This document shows positions 48,009 through 57,910 of a stretch of 64,000 nucleotides of DNA, one piece after another. A program made the translations under genes and the position numbers. The notes below the pieces were generated by a model. It had not been told where the DNA came from. It searched no databases and saw only the letters and a list, made by a program, of their open reading frames with translations. This DNA is from Prochlorococcus marinus str. MIT 9211 (GTDB taxonomy: Bacteria > Cyanobacteriota > Cyanobacteriia > PCC-6307 > Cyanobiaceae): assembly GCF_000018585.1 (NCBI RefSeq), contig NC_009976.1, forward strand, positions 124,001-188,000, in the 5' to 3' direction. How positions within the stretch are numbered: the stretch's first letter is position 1; the number at the start of each line of letters is the position of its first letter.

Positions 48009-49619
48009 TCAACCTAGTAAAAGCTTTGCATGAAAATTAATTGTCTGTTCTATGTCATCTTTTGATGCCCCTATAGAGATGGCTATGCTTTTAATATTTT
48101 GCTTGAGTGAGTGACCTATTACTGCCTGGAGAAGCTTCCAAGGTTTCCAGTCGCTAAGTATTTTTTGGGATGAAGTAGGACCTAGAAAAACTTGCTGATC
48201 AAAGTAATTTCCGTCATTAGAAATCAAGTTCTGAAATCTTTTATTGTTATTCGTTAATGAATTAACTTGCAGCCTTTGTTCTAAAGCGGCAATATTGTTA
48301 CCCCACCAATTACTTTCATTCTCTTGAGACAATATTATTTCAACATTATTGATTATATTGTCATATTTACCAGATTTATTTATTGCTAGTTTTGACCAGA
48401 CATCTATTTTCTTTTCCTTTAAAGCAAGTGAACTTTTAGAGAATCCATTACTTCTTAGAGATTTATCTATTTCTAAATCCTGAGAATTGTCTTTAGTCCC
48501 TATAATCCATCCAGCATCCTCATTAATCCAGACTAATGGACCTTTTTCAGAATTAGTTATTCTATTTATAGCAGTAGAATCTAGATCATTGATGTATTGC
48601 CTTAATATAGGGCCTAATAACTTTGCTTCTGGGTCTTCACTAGCACTATCTATTAATTTAAAGGGTTCACTTAAGATAGCTATATCTTGAATAGGTCCTC
48701 CTGAACCATTGACTAAGCTTATTGCAGATTCTCTTTGACTTTTAATCTCCGTTCCGCTCTCTTTAAATTTAAATAACCCATCTAATAATAATTCAGGACC
48801 TTCAGCCTTAATTGACGCTACAAGCCTTTCTAAGGAATTTTTCTGAGTCAGAGATTTTGGTAAATCAAGCAAGGTTTCAAGTGCTTCTTCAGAAGCATTA
48901 ATGAGACCTATGCCAGTATTCATTTTTTCAATTGATTGAATAAGCTCTTGATCATTTAGTTGACTTAATTGTGGATCTTTTGAAGTATCTATTGCTTTTT
49001 TCAGGATTACCTTTTCCGATGAAGCTAAAACCACTTTATCTTCTACAATTGTAGTTGAGATCTCTTTTCTCTTTTTAGGAAATAAAGGGTCGTTATAAGA
49101 ATAAATCTCAAAATTATTGTAATTTTCTTGCAACACATCTTCCCCATCTAAAACTTTTTTATCCCAAAAACTTTTCATAAATGATGAAGGACCTTCTTTG
49201 TCATCACCTTGAATAGCTAATAGCCAGCCAAAATGTTCTTGCTCTCCATTAACTTTAATAATTGATAAACTAAATTTAGGATTAACCCATGACGATAAGT
49301 CCCTTTCAAAGTCTAGGCCTGCAAGTGCAAAGAAACCATTTCTTATCTTTACAGTTTCACTTCGTGCTTTATTTCTTTTCTTCTCAGGAACAACAGCCTC
49401 GATATATCTAGGGAAACGATTTACATCAAGTTTTAAATGAATTGTTAAAAGTGCTTCTTTAGGAAAAAACTTTGCTGTTGAGGGTAGTGTTATTGGTTCA
49501 TTTTTTAGGTTTAATGGGCTTTGAGCTGCAGCGCCCCTCCAAATACCAAAAGAGATGATGAGCAATAACCCTATTGTGACACTTAATGCAATTAGGAAGG
49601 TGCGTGCCTTCATTGCCAA
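48009..49619 (-). CDS. DUF3352 protein, membrane-anchored
   Basis: Protein of 536 residues with one N-terminal hydrophobic segment (about 7-27) that could be an uncleaved anchor or signal, followed by a large, polar domain with alternating helices. The pattern FFPKEALLTIHLKLDVNRFP and PRYIEAVVP near the N-terminus fits the cyanobacterial DUF3352 family. Function unknown to me; exported or lumenal is likely. AT-rich, and Lys/Asn/Ser-rich in the middle. Confidence 0.75.
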   Translation of the reverse strand: MAMKARTFLIALSVTIGLLLIISFGIWRGAAAQSPLNLKNEPITLPSTAKFFPKEALLTIHLKLDVNRFPRYIEAVVPEKKRNKARSETVKIRNGFFALAGLDFERDLSSWVNPKFSLSIIKVNGEQEHFGWLLAIQGDDKEGPSSFMKSFWDKKVLDGEDVLQENYNNFEIYSYNDPLFPKKRKEISTTIVEDKVVLASSEKVILKKAIDTSKDPQLSQLNDQELIQSIEKMNTGIGLINASEEALETLLDLPKSLTQKNSLERLVASIKAEGPELLLDGLFKFKESGTEIKSQRESAISLVNGSGGPIQDIAILSEPFKLIDSASEDPEAKLLGPILRQYINDLDSTAINRITNSEKGPLVWINEDAGWIIGTKDNSQDLEIDKSLRSNGFSKSSLALKEKKIDVWSKLAINKSGKYDNIINNVEIILSQENESNWWGNNIAALEQRLQVNSLTNNNKRFQNLISNDGNYFDQQVFLGPTSSQKILSDWKPWKLLQAVIGHSLKQNIKSIAISIGASKDDIEQTINFHAKLLLG

Positions 49620-49687
49620 ATAAAGAGATATTTAGATCTTATTTCTTATCTGCATTTAATCTCTTTTAAGTTAGCCAAAATAAAGAA

Positions 49688-50041
49688 ATGACTCAGAACA
49701 ATCCAAAAGAAATATCTGCTAGAGCACTGGATAGATGGCTGCAAAATGATTCGTCAAAACCACTTTTAGTAGATGTTCGGGAGAAACAAGAACTTTTAAT
49801 AGCTCCTTTCTCCCATAAAGTCTTAAACATTCCTTTAAGTGAGGCTGTTGAGTGGGCCGATGATTTTTTGGGACAAATATCCGATGATCAATCTATTGTC
49901 GTCATTTGTCATTCTGGAATTCGTAGTTGGAATTTTGGGATTTGGTTGATCGAGCAGAAATGTGGCTGTGAGGTTTGGAATCTTTCAGGAGGCATTGATT
50001 CCTGGAGCTTGGATGTTGACCCATCGGTACCAAGATATTGA
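49688..50041 (+). CDS. Rhodanese-domain protein
   Basis: Single rhodanese domain of 117 residues with the active-site loop VICHSGIRS, Cys74 as sulfur carrier, and LVDVREKQE near residue 27. It should move sulfane sulfur or act in thiol chemistry. It is between the DUF3352 gene (divergent) and trpB (convergent). Partner unknown. Confidence 0.88.
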   Translation: MTQNNPKEISARALDRWLQNDSSKPLLVDVREKQELLIAPFSHKVLNIPLSEAVEWADDFLGQISDDQSIVVICHSGIRSWNFGIWLIEQKCGCEVWNLSGGIDSWSLDVDPSVPRY

Positions 50042-50060
50042 TTAGGAATTAGTTTGCAAA

Positions 50061-51311
50061 TTAAATTTCAAAGCCCATTTTTTTTGCAACAGTATTGACA
50101 TCTTTATCTCCTCGACCAGAGCAATTAATAACTATTTCAGTACCTGGGGCAAGAGAAGGGCAAAGTGTGTCTAGCCATGCAAAAGCATGGGCTGTTTCTA
50201 AGGCAGGAATAATTCCTTCTAATTTGCTGACTAGTTCAAGGGCATTTAAAGCTTCTTTATCTGTAACAGCTACATATTCTGCCCGACCTATTTCATTCAG
50301 ATAGCTATGTTCAGGTCCTACGCCTGGGTAATCAAGCCCAGCACTAATTGAATGGGCTTCTTGAACTTGTCCATCACTGTCTTGAAGAAGAAGGCTCATA
50401 GCCCCATGAAGTACTCCTACACTCCCTTGGGTGATTGTTGCAGCATGGCGTTTGGTATTTACCCCATCTCCAGCAGCTTCAACACCAATCATTTTTACTG
50501 AAAGATCTTCTATGAATGAATGGAATAATCCCATCGCATTTGAACCTCCTCCGACGCATGCCAGTAGTACATCAGGTGATCGGCCAAAAGCCTCTTTGCA
50601 TTGTTGTTTAGTCTCTTCTCCAATGACTGAATGAAAATCTCTAACCAACATTGGATAAGGATGTGGGCCTGCTACTGATCCAAGGATGTAATGAGTTGAT
50701 TCGACATTAGTAACCCAATCGCGAATTGCCTCACTTGTTGCATCTTTTAAAGTGGCTGTACCAGCTGTGACCGATTGAACTTTTGCTCCTAGTAGTTTCA
50801 TTCTAAATACATTTAGAGCTTGTCTTTCCATATCTTCTTGACCCATATATATGACGCATTCCAGTCCAAATCGTGCACATACCGTTGCTGTTGCAACTCC
50901 ATGCTGGCCAGCACCTGTCTCTGCAATGATTCTTTTTTTGCCCATTCTTATTGCTAGAAGAGCTTGTCCTAGAGCATTATTGATTTTGTGAGCCCCGGTG
51001 TGATTGAGATCTTCTCGCTTTAGCCAAATTCTTGGCCCTCCTTCTCTGCTCATGTAGTGCTGGCTTAATCTCTTTGCTTCATATAAAGGGGTTGCTCGAC
51101 CGACGTAGGTTTTTAATAAATGAGATAGTTCATTTGTGAATGAAGAATCTTGCCATGCTTCGGCAGCTTTTTTCTCTAGTTCAGCAAGAGCTGGCATAAG
51201 AGTTTCAGGCACATATTGACCTCCAAATCGACCAAATCGTCCATGGACCGATGGTCGGGAACTGTTTGCGAGTTCCATATCCTTTGGTTGCGAGGGTAGC
51301 GTGCTTGTCAC
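50061..51311 (-). CDS. trpB: Tryptophan synthase beta subunit
   Basis: PLP enzyme of 416 residues that joins indole and serine. Lys109 in [14 protein letters not shown] is the PLP lysine, and [10 protein letters not shown] the phosphate-binding loop. It begins with the usual [16 protein letters not shown]. The gene stands alone with no trpA nearby. Divergent from the SUI1 gene. Confidence 0.95.
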   Translation of the reverse strand: MTSTLPSQPKDMELANSSRPSVHGRFGRFGGQYVPETLMPALAELEKKAAEAWQDSSFTNELSHLLKTYVGRATPLYEAKRLSQHYMSREGGPRIWLKREDLNHTGAHKINNALGQALLAIRMGKKRIIAETGAGQHGVATATVCARFGLECVIYMGQEDMERQALNVFRMKLLGAKVQSVTAGTATLKDATSEAIRDWVTNVESTHYILGSVAGPHPYPMLVRDFHSVIGEETKQQCKEAFGRSPDVLLACVGGGSNAMGLFHSFIEDLSVKMIGVEAAGDGVNTKRHAATITQGSVGVLHGAMSLLLQDSDGQVQEAHSISAGLDYPGVGPEHSYLNEIGRAEYVAVTDKEALNALELVSKLEGIIPALETAHAFAWLDTLCPSLAPGTEIVINCSGRGDKDVNTVAKKMGFEI

Positions 51312-51355
51312 CTTAAAAGGACCGAAGATAGATTAAAAGATTAGGAATTAGCCAA

Positions 51356-51682
51356 ATGCCTAAAGGAAGCTGGCGTGAATTTGAGGATACTGCAGTAAAA
51401 CAGACACTTCAAAGCTCATTTCAAATTGAATCTAAATCCCAACTTCCCGTTCGTGTGCAAAAGACAAGAGTGGGTAAGGGTGGCAAGACCGTAACTGTCA
51501 TTAGTGGACTTACGACTCGGGATAATGATCAAGCCAAAAAACTTTTAAAACTTTTGAAATCTCGTTGTGGAACTGGCGGAACTATCAAAGGAGACTTGTT
51601 CGAATTACAAGGTGATCAGGTTTCAGTTGTTTTAGAACTTTTAAAAGAAGAGGGTTACCACCCAAAAAAATCTGGAAGTTAA
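51356..51682 (+). CDS. SUI1/eIF1-family translation initiation factor-like protein (YciH)
   Basis: Protein of 108 residues with the SUI1 fold: VRVQKTRVGKGGKTVTVISGL around 30-52, then KLLKLLKSRCGTGGTIKGD and an ending VVLELLKEEGYHPKKSG. Eukaryotic eIF1 and E. coli YciH check start-codon selection. It lies just upstream of cysC. Confidence 0.9.
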   Translation: MPKGSWREFEDTAVKQTLQSSFQIESKSQLPVRVQKTRVGKGGKTVTVISGLTTRDNDQAKKLLKLLKSRCGTGGTIKGDLFELQGDQVSVVLELLKEEGYHPKKSGS

Positions 51683-51718
51683 ATTTCATACTTTTTGGTC
51701 CATCGAAAGGGAGAATGG

Positions 51719-52372
51719 ATGATCAAATTTACAAATCTCATGAATAAAGCTTCTGCAGGAGGAGCAACCTCAAGATCTAAAAATATTGTTTGGCATGAAG
51801 CCTCGGTAACCCGTGCCGACATTTCCCGACAAAGATCTCATAAAAGTGTAATTCTTTGGTTTACAGGCTTGTCAGGTTCTGGGAAAAGTACTTTGGCAAA
51901 TGCAGTCAATGCTGCTTTGTTTAAAAAAGGATTTTCCACATATGTTTTAGATGGTGACAATGTTAGGCATGGACTATGTAAAGATTTGGGCTTTTCTGAT
52001 GTAGATAGAGAGGAGAATATTAGACGTATCAGTGAAGTTGCGAAATTATTTCTTGATGCAGGAATTATTGTTTTAACGGCATTTGTCTCTCCATTCCGAT
52101 CTGATAGAAATGCCGCGAGGCAACTTGTCGACAAAGGAGATTTTATTGAAGTTTTTTGTTCAGCTGATTTAAAAACTTGCGAAGAGCGAGATACAAAAGG
52201 ACTTTATGCAAAGGCTCGTAAAGGCGAAATCAAAGATTTTACAGGGATTTCAAGTCCCTATGAGGAGCCTGATTCTCCTGAATTAAACATAGAAACTGGT
52301 TCTAGGGATTTAGATAAATGTGTTCAAGATGTTCTTTGCAAGTTAAGTGAACTAAATATCATTGAGGAATAA
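51719..52372 (+). CDS. cysC: Adenylylsulfate kinase
   Basis: Phosphorylates APS to PAPS in sulfate activation. In 217 residues: P-loop FTGLSGSGKSTLANAV, VLDGDNVRHGLCKDLGFS, REENIRRISEVAKLF and LKTCEERDTKGLYAKAR. I choose ATG 51719, preceded by a GGGAG sequence at a good distance; the 51695 start has no such site and ATG 51740 is a further alternative. About 45 residues come before the P-loop. Confidence 0.92.
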   Translation: MIKFTNLMNKASAGGATSRSKNIVWHEASVTRADISRQRSHKSVILWFTGLSGSGKSTLANAVNAALFKKGFSTYVLDGDNVRHGLCKDLGFSDVDREENIRRISEVAKLFLDAGIIVLTAFVSPFRSDRNAARQLVDKGDFIEVFCSADLKTCEERDTKGLYAKARKGEIKDFTGISSPYEEPDSPELNIETGSRDLDKCVQDVLCKLSELNIIEE

Positions 52373-52395
52373 TGCAAAATCTTGAAAAAGCATAA

Positions 52396-52953
52396 TTACA
52401 TTTTTGATAAATAATCATTGGCCCCCATTTCATTAAGTTTTTGATCTTTATTAATGACTTGGTCATGCATTTTTTTTCTATAACTTACGAGCTGAATTTG
52501 AAGATTCTGATCAGATAGAGCTAAAATTTGAGCTGCTAGTAAGCCTGCATTTAACCCCCCTCCTATGGCCACAGTTGCCACGGGAATTCCTCCAGGCATT
52601 TGCACAATTGAGTGTAGGGAATCAACTCCAGAAAGAGATTTTGTTTTTACAGGTACTCCAATTACTGGAAGAGTAGTTAGTGATGCAATCATCCCTGGTA
52701 GGTGGGCTGCTCCACCTGCTCCAGCAATAATGACTTTAAGACATTTTGCTTCGGCTTCTTGGGCGAAGCAAATCATTTCTCTAGGTGTTCTATGAGCCGA
52801 GAGCACGCGTACTTCTACTTTGATTTGGAAATCTTCTAAAGCTTCGATGGCTGGCTTTAGAGTAGGTAAATCAGAGTCACTGCCCATTACAACAGCTACA
52901 ACTGGTGTTTGTTCAGCATCTGCTGAAGGCAAGTTTCTAGAAGCAGGGATCAT
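52396..52953 (-). CDS. purE: N5-carboxyaminoimidazole ribonucleotide mutase
   Basis: Purine synthesis enzyme, 185 residues. VVAVVMGSDSDLPTLKPAIE and VLSAHRTPREM form the substrate site; ITAGAGGAAHLPGM (read as IIAGAGGAAHLPGM) and GVPVKTKSLSG continue it. The C-terminal 25 residues after the core are polar. No purK beside it. Divergent from nagA. Confidence 0.94.
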   Translation of the reverse strand: MIPASRNLPSADAEQTPVVAVVMGSDSDLPTLKPAIEALEDFQIKVEVRVLSAHRTPREMICFAQEAEAKCLKVIIAGAGGAAHLPGMIASLTTLPVIGVPVKTKSLSGVDSLHSIVQMPGGIPVATVAIGGGLNAGLLAAQILALSDQNLQIQLVSYRKKMHDQVINKDQKLNEMGANDYLSKM

Positions 52954-53013
52954 TATTAATAATGACGCGACTTCATTAATTGCGCACTAGCTTTTATAGA
53001 GGAGTGAAATTTT

Positions 53014-54165
53014 ATGCATTGGATTAATAATATTCGTTTACCAACTCCTTTCACGGCTAATGCAGATTGCTGTTGGTCTGTTTTATTAGATTCAAGGGAT
53101 ATTGTTCGATCAATTGAGCCAAGCTCTAGCTCAATTGATAAGGAGGAGAATTGGCATGGAGATTGGTTGAGTCCAATGGGTCTCGATCTTCAAATCAATG
53201 GGGGGCTAGGGGTTTCGTTTAATGCTCTTGATCGCGAGGATTTGCCAAATATTAATAAGTTACTTGATCGCCTATGGATGGAAGGTGTTGATGAGATATG
53301 TCCGACAATAGTGACATGCAGTCTTTCTTCATTAAGGAAGTCCTTGGGAGTATTACACCAGGCCCGTAAAAGAGTCTCAGATAAGTCATGCAGGCTCATT
53401 GGTGCTCATCTAGAAGGCCCTTTCTTATCAAGGGATTATGTTGGAGCTCATGACTCGGATTTCCTCATCAATCCTACGCTTTCTTCTTTACATGAGCGAA
53501 TTCAAGAGTTTGAGACTGAAATAGCGATTGTTACGCTTGCTCCAGAACTTTTGGGGTCTTTCGAAGTTGTTCAAAAATTAATAGATCTTGGGGTTGTGGT
53601 TTCTTTAGGCCACTCGGGGGCTGATGCTGAATTGAGTTCATTAGCATTTGACCATGGGGTCAGCATGATTACTCATGCTTTTAATGCTATGCCGGGTATT
53701 CATCATAGATCTCCCGGACCTTTAGGTGAAGCCATCGCAAATGGTGATATTTCAATTGGTTTAATCGCCGATGGTATACATGTTCACCCAAAGGTCTTAA
53801 AAATATTGCAGAAACTTGCTCCAGAAAAGATTGTTTTAGTTAGCGATGCTCTAAGTCCATATGGTCTTGCTCAAGAAAAATTTCAATGGAATGATCGATC
53901 ATTAATAGTAAAAAACAATTTTTGCTCGCTTGAGGATGGCACTTTAGTAGGAACGACTTTGTCATTATTGGCTGCTTGTAAGCGTTTTGCTAAGTGGACA
54001 AATCAGAATTCCGCTGCCATTTGGTCTGCAACGGTTGCTCCGCGCATTGCTTTGAATAAAGGAGATACTGTTCAAGATTTTCTTGTTGGAAAATCATTAA
54101 ATCAATTGTTGAGATGGAACCTAGATATTGAGTCTGAAGAGTTAACTTGGAATCATGCTAAGTAG
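53014..54165 (+). CDS. nagA: N-acetylglucosamine-6-phosphate deacetylase
   Basis: Amidohydrolase of 383 residues that makes glucosamine-6-phosphate and acetate from GlcNAc-6-P, from amino sugar or peptidoglycan recycling. Motifs: GLDLQINGGLG, GAHLEGPFLS with the catalytic Glu, SLGHSGADAE, THAFNAMPGIHHRSPGP and LVSDALSP with the catalytic Asp. Only the enzymes NagA and the NagZ-like hydrolase of this pathway are seen here. Followed by chlM after 27 bases. Confidence 0.9.
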   Translation: MHWINNIRLPTPFTANADCCWSVLLDSRDIVRSIEPSSSSIDKEENWHGDWLSPMGLDLQINGGLGVSFNALDREDLPNINKLLDRLWMEGVDEICPTIVTCSLSSLRKSLGVLHQARKRVSDKSCRLIGAHLEGPFLSRDYVGAHDSDFLINPTLSSLHERIQEFETEIAIVTLAPELLGSFEVVQKLIDLGVVVSLGHSGADAELSSLAFDHGVSMITHAFNAMPGIHHRSPGPLGEAIANGDISIGLIADGIHVHPKVLKILQKLAPEKIVLVSDALSPYGLAQEKFQWNDRSLIVKNNFCSLEDGTLVGTTLSLLAACKRFAKWTNQNSAAIWSATVAPRIALNKGDTVQDFLVGKSLNQLLRWNLDIESEELTWNHAK

Positions 54166-54192
54166 TATCTTCATCGTTAAAGCTTAATTTCG

Positions 54193-54906
54193 ATGACAAG
54201 TGAAAGCCAGAATCAGCTTAAGCAGGCCGAAAAAGCAGATGTTGTTAAATACTTCAATGGCACTGGCTTCGAAAGGTGGAATCGGATATATAGCAATAGT
54301 GATGATGTAAATAAGGTTCAACGGAATATTCGCATAGGCCATCAAAAAACGGTTGATGATGTTTTGCTTTGGATTAAGGAATCTGGTCGTGTGAGTGAAA
54401 TGAGTTTTTGTGATGCAGGTTGTGGTGTTGGAAGTCTTTCTTTGCCATTAGCTTCATTAGGTGCAGCTTCAGTGGCTGCAAGTGATATTTCTCAAGCAAT
54501 GGTTGAGGAGACTCGTCGTCGAGCTGAATTAGCAGGATTGGATCTTGACCGTATGACTTTTAATACTTCAGACCTTGAAAGTTTACGAGGCTCTTTTCAT
54601 ACAGTTGTTTGTCTCGATGTTTTTATTCATTATCAACAAAAAGCTGCAGAAGAAATGGTTGAGCATCTTTGTAGCTTGAGTAGAGAAAAGTTGATTGTGA
54701 GTTTTGCTCCTTACACACCATTTCTGGCATTATTAAAAACCATTGGACAATTTTTCCCTGGACCAAGCAAGACAACACGGGCTTATATTCTTCGAGAATC
54801 TGGAATTGTAGATGCTGCAAAACGGAAGGGATTTAATGTTTTTCGTCGTAAACTTAATCAAGCACCTTTTTATTTTTCACAATTAATTGAATTCAGAAAG
54901 AATTAA
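54193..54906 (+). CDS. chlM: Mg-protoporphyrin IX O-methyltransferase
   Basis: SAM-dependent enzyme of chlorophyll synthesis, 237 residues. VVKYFNGTGFERWNRIYS and DVNKVQRNIRIGHQKTVDD are ChlM/BchM signatures, and FCDAGCGVGSLSLPLASLGA is the SAM site. It acts after Mg-chelatase and before the cyclase. Plus-strand neighbour of nagA; convergent with the next regulator gene. Confidence 0.94.
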   Translation: MTSESQNQLKQAEKADVVKYFNGTGFERWNRIYSNSDDVNKVQRNIRIGHQKTVDDVLLWIKESGRVSEMSFCDAGCGVGSLSLPLASLGAASVAASDISQAMVEETRRRAELAGLDLDRMTFNTSDLESLRGSFHTVVCLDVFIHYQQKAAEEMVEHLCSLSREKLIVSFAPYTPFLALLKTIGQFFPGPSKTTRAYILRESGIVDAAKRKGFNVFRRKLNQAPFYFSQLIEFRKN

Positions 54907-54968
54907 GTCAAATACTTAGGTTTTCTCAAATCTAAAAATAGATTAAAACAAATTTCTTCTAGTCTTGT

Positions 54969-55706
54969 TTAGGTCACTAGATTATTTTCCAGTGCATATC
55001 TTACTAGTTCTGTTCTACTAGAGGTTCCAGTTTTGATAAATAACCTACTCACATATTTTTCTACATTTCGAATAGAAGTTTCTAGTTTTCTAGCAATTTC
55101 TTTGTTCATCAAACCTTCTGCAACTAATTGAAGAACACTTTCTTCCCTGGGGGTAAAGTTTGGGATTATCAAATCTTTTTTGGAGTTGTTTTTATCGCCT
55201 TGCGTAAGCATTGAACGAATTTCAGTTATTTGCTTGGCCATTTGACTTACATCCGTATCGGCAAAACGTGCGGCTTCTGTTAAAAGTCTCTCTTGACGCT
55301 TAACGACATTTCTTACTCTTGCAATCAATTCATCTGGGTCAAATGGCTTAGGGATGTAATCATCCACTCCAGCTTGATAGCCTTGAGTACGATCAATAGT
55401 CATTCCTTTGGCGGTTAAGAAAATTACTGGGGTACCTCCTAGCCTTTCGTCTTCACGCAGTCTTTTGAGTAGACCATATCCATCACAGCGAGGCATCATT
55501 ACGTCACTAATCACTACGTCCGGGACAATTTGTTGAGCTTTTTGCCATCCTTCTTCACCATCGATTGCAGTTGTAACCGCAAAACCTTCATCTTCCAGGT
55601 ACGCCTGGACAGCAGTTCTGATACCAGGTTCATCATCCACTAATAAAATTCGAGGAAGTTTAAGAATTTCTAAATCAGGGGTTTTGGATTCAGTCATATA
55701 ATTCAA
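54969..55706 (-). CDS. Response regulator with LuxR-type output, Ycf29-like
   Basis: Protein of 245 residues: a receiver domain (about 18-135) with DDEPG, phospho-acceptor Asp68 in VVISDVMMPRCDG, Lys in IPKPFDPDE; then a linker and a LuxR/GerE helix-turn-helix (FTPREESVLQLVAEGLMNKE, SIRNVEKYVSRLFIK). It resembles plastid Ycf29 and cyanobacterial NarL-type regulators; target genes unknown and no kinase nearby. Divergent from the desulfurase. Confidence 0.85.
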   Translation of the reverse strand: MNYMTESKTPDLEILKLPRILLVDDEPGIRTAVQAYLEDEGFAVTTAIDGEEGWQKAQQIVPDVVISDVMMPRCDGYGLLKRLREDERLGGTPVIFLTAKGMTIDRTQGYQAGVDDYIPKPFDPDELIARVRNVVKRQERLLTEAARFADTDVSQMAKQITEIRSMLTQGDKNNSKKDLIIPNFTPREESVLQLVAEGLMNKEIARKLETSIRNVEKYVSRLFIKTGTSSRTELVRYALENNLVT

Positions 55707-55762
55707 GAATTAAGACTTGTAGAGAATCTAGAAGCAATATCACTCAGGATATTGAGGTTGTA

Positions 55763-56944
55763 GTGATTTTCATGACTGGGGTGATGCCGGAAAAACCACT
55801 GGATTTTGACTATCAATCGACAACACCTTGTTCGCAAATGGTTTTGGATGCCATGAGTCCATATTGGCAAGACCTATGGGGCAATCCATCCAATCGGCAA
55901 AATCGTTCTGGTTTGTATGCTTCGGCTGCAATAAGCAATGCACGAGAAAAATTAGCTTCTCTTATAGGGATTAAGCCAGAAAAGTTGATTTTTACAAGTG
56001 GAGCTACAGAAGCTAATAATTTAGCTTTGCTTGGTTATGCTCGCGCGAAAGCGATTGAAGTTGGAAAGCCTGGACACTTAATAACACTTTCGACTGAGCA
56101 TTATGCGGTTCTTGATCCTCTTAAACAGCTCCAAAGAGAGGGATTCAGAGTTACAAAATTATCGCCTAACTTGGATGGAATAATTTCATTAGATAGATTA
56201 GAGAATGCATTTGAAGATGATACTTTTATGGTAAGCATAATGTTTGCCAATAATGAAATTGGTGTTATCCAACCTATTGAAAAAATTTCCTCAATGTGTA
56301 AGAAAAGAGGAATCATTATGCATAGTGATATTGCTCAGGGATTTGGATATATACCTATAGATTTTAATAGCTTAGGGATTGATTTTTTAAGTATTAGTGG
56401 TCATAAGATTTATGGGCCAAAAGGCATAGGTGCATTAATTATTAATGAAGATCTACCTATTCAACCTTTGCAATGGGGAGGCGGTCAACAGAATGGTATT
56501 CGTCCAGGGACTATGCCTGTACCATTGATTATTGGCTTAGCCAAAGCTGCTGAAATTGCAATAAGTCAATTAGATGAACAGTTCTTTAGATCCCAAGATC
56601 TTCGTAATCAACTTTGGGATGGTTTGCAAAAAAGCAACCAGGGTTTGAAGATTAATGGATCAATGATTGCTCGTCTTCCTCACAATCTTAACTTTACTGT
56701 TTTAAATGTCAGCGGTGGTCGCTTACATAAACTTTTAAAGCCTTTTATATCCTGTAGTAGTGGATCTGCCTGTAGTAATGGTTCCCCTTCACATGTTTTG
56801 CAATCGATAGGATTGTCTCTTAAAGAGGCAGAAGCCTCTTTAAGATTAAGTTTAGGCAGAGACACGAATATTGAAGATATTAAAGAAGCAATATATTGTA
56901 TTTCGCAAGTTATCAGCCAATTAAGAGAAGGGTCTACTTGTTAG
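55763..56944 (+). CDS. Cysteine desulfurase (NifS/IscS family)
   Basis: PLP enzyme (393 residues) that gives sulfur from cysteine for Fe-S or thio-cofactor assembly. TSGATEANNLALLG, HSDIAQGFG, SISGHKIYGPKGIGAL (PLP lysine) and the catalytic-Cys loop SCSSGSACSNGSPSH are present. GTG 55763 and ATG 55784 (MPEKPLDFDY) are both possible starts; the second gives the shorter, common N-terminus. Convergent with rsmH, three bases apart. Confidence 0.9.
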   Translation: MIFMTGVMPEKPLDFDYQSTTPCSQMVLDAMSPYWQDLWGNPSNRQNRSGLYASAAISNAREKLASLIGIKPEKLIFTSGATEANNLALLGYARAKAIEVGKPGHLITLSTEHYAVLDPLKQLQREGFRVTKLSPNLDGIISLDRLENAFEDDTFMVSIMFANNEIGVIQPIEKISSMCKKRGIIMHSDIAQGFGYIPIDFNSLGIDFLSISGHKIYGPKGIGALIINEDLPIQPLQWGGGQQNGIRPGTMPVPLIIGLAKAAEIAISQLDEQFFRSQDLRNQLWDGLQKSNQGLKINGSMIARLPHNLNFTVLNVSGGRLHKLLKPFISCSSGSACSNGSPSHVLQSIGLSLKEAEASLRLSLGRDTNIEDIKEAIYCISQVISQLREGSTC

Positions 56945-56947
56945 CAT

Positions 56948-57865
56948 TTACTTAATAGCTTCTATTCTTCGAGCAACTCGCATTTTCGCACTTCTACTTC
57001 TGGGATTAATTGAGATTTCATTTGTGGTGGCTATTAATGGTTTTCGGGTAATTCTTTCTAAGCGTGTGTCTGTCAAAAAAGATTTTTTAACCAGTCTATC
57101 TTCTAGAGAATGGAAACTAATAACAGCAAATAAACCATCATCTAAAAGCCATTCTGGAGCCTTTTTTAGCAACACACTTAATACATCTAATTCATGATTA
57201 ATAGCAATTCGCAATGCTTGAAAAGTTTTAGTGGCTGGATGAACTCTACGATTACGTAATTTAGGGGGGTAACATCCTGCAATTGCGTATGCCAAGGCAA
57301 TTGTTCCTGAATAAGGACCTTGTTTAGCTAAATCATGTTTTATTCTTTTTGCGATTCGTCTAGAAAACCTTTCTTCTCCATATTTAAAGATTAGGTTTGC
57401 TAATTCATTCTCACTTAGCCTGTCGATTAACTCTGCAGCATTGGTTCCATCTATTTGGTTCATTCTCATATCTAATGGACCATTCAACCTAAAACTAAAG
57501 CCTCTTGACCCTTCATCTAATTGGGGGCTGCTGACTCCCAGATCTGCAAAAACCATAGCCACTTTTTTGGAAGGAGTGAAATTTGAGAAATTGGTAGTTT
57601 CAATTTTTGCTCTGTCTCCAAATATTTTCAGATGCTCTGAGGCAGCAGCTACAGCTTTTGGATCTTGATCAAGACCAATAACGCTAATACCTGGAAATGT
57701 TTCTAGAACTAAAGAAGAATGGCCGCCCCCGCCAATTGTTGCATCAATTATTAAGCAATTTTTTATGAGATCTTCAGGTAGTTTTTTGATGATTTCAATG
57801 AGCTCATTTGCCAGAACAGGTGTGTGGTTGAACGTAGAAGTGGCAACGTTAACTTTATCTTTCAT
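56948..57865 (-). CDS. rsmH: 16S rRNA (cytosine-1402 N4)-methyltransferase RsmH
   Basis: SAM enzyme (305 residues) formerly MraW. It begins [15 protein letters not shown], with [17 protein letters not shown] as the SAM loop, then LDMRMNQ and [12 protein letters not shown]. It methylates C1402 of 16S rRNA. Divergent from ndhH with only 45 bases between the two starts. Confidence 0.95.
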   Translation of the reverse strand: MKDKVNVATSTFNHTPVLANELIEIIKKLPEDLIKNCLIIDATIGGGGHSSLVLETFPGISVIGLDQDPKAVAAASEHLKIFGDRAKIETTNFSNFTPSKKVAMVFADLGVSSPQLDEGSRGFSFRLNGPLDMRMNQIDGTNAAELIDRLSENELANLIFKYGEERFSRRIAKRIKHDLAKQGPYSGTIALAYAIAGCYPPKLRNRRVHPATKTFQALRIAINHELDVLSVLLKKAPEWLLDDGLFAVISFHSLEDRLVKKSFLTDTRLERITRKPLIATTNEISINPRSRSAKMRVARRIEAIK

Positions 57866-57910
57866 GAGACCTTCCTAATATTGAGGTATTACTTTTTGAG
57901 AGCAGGCCCC

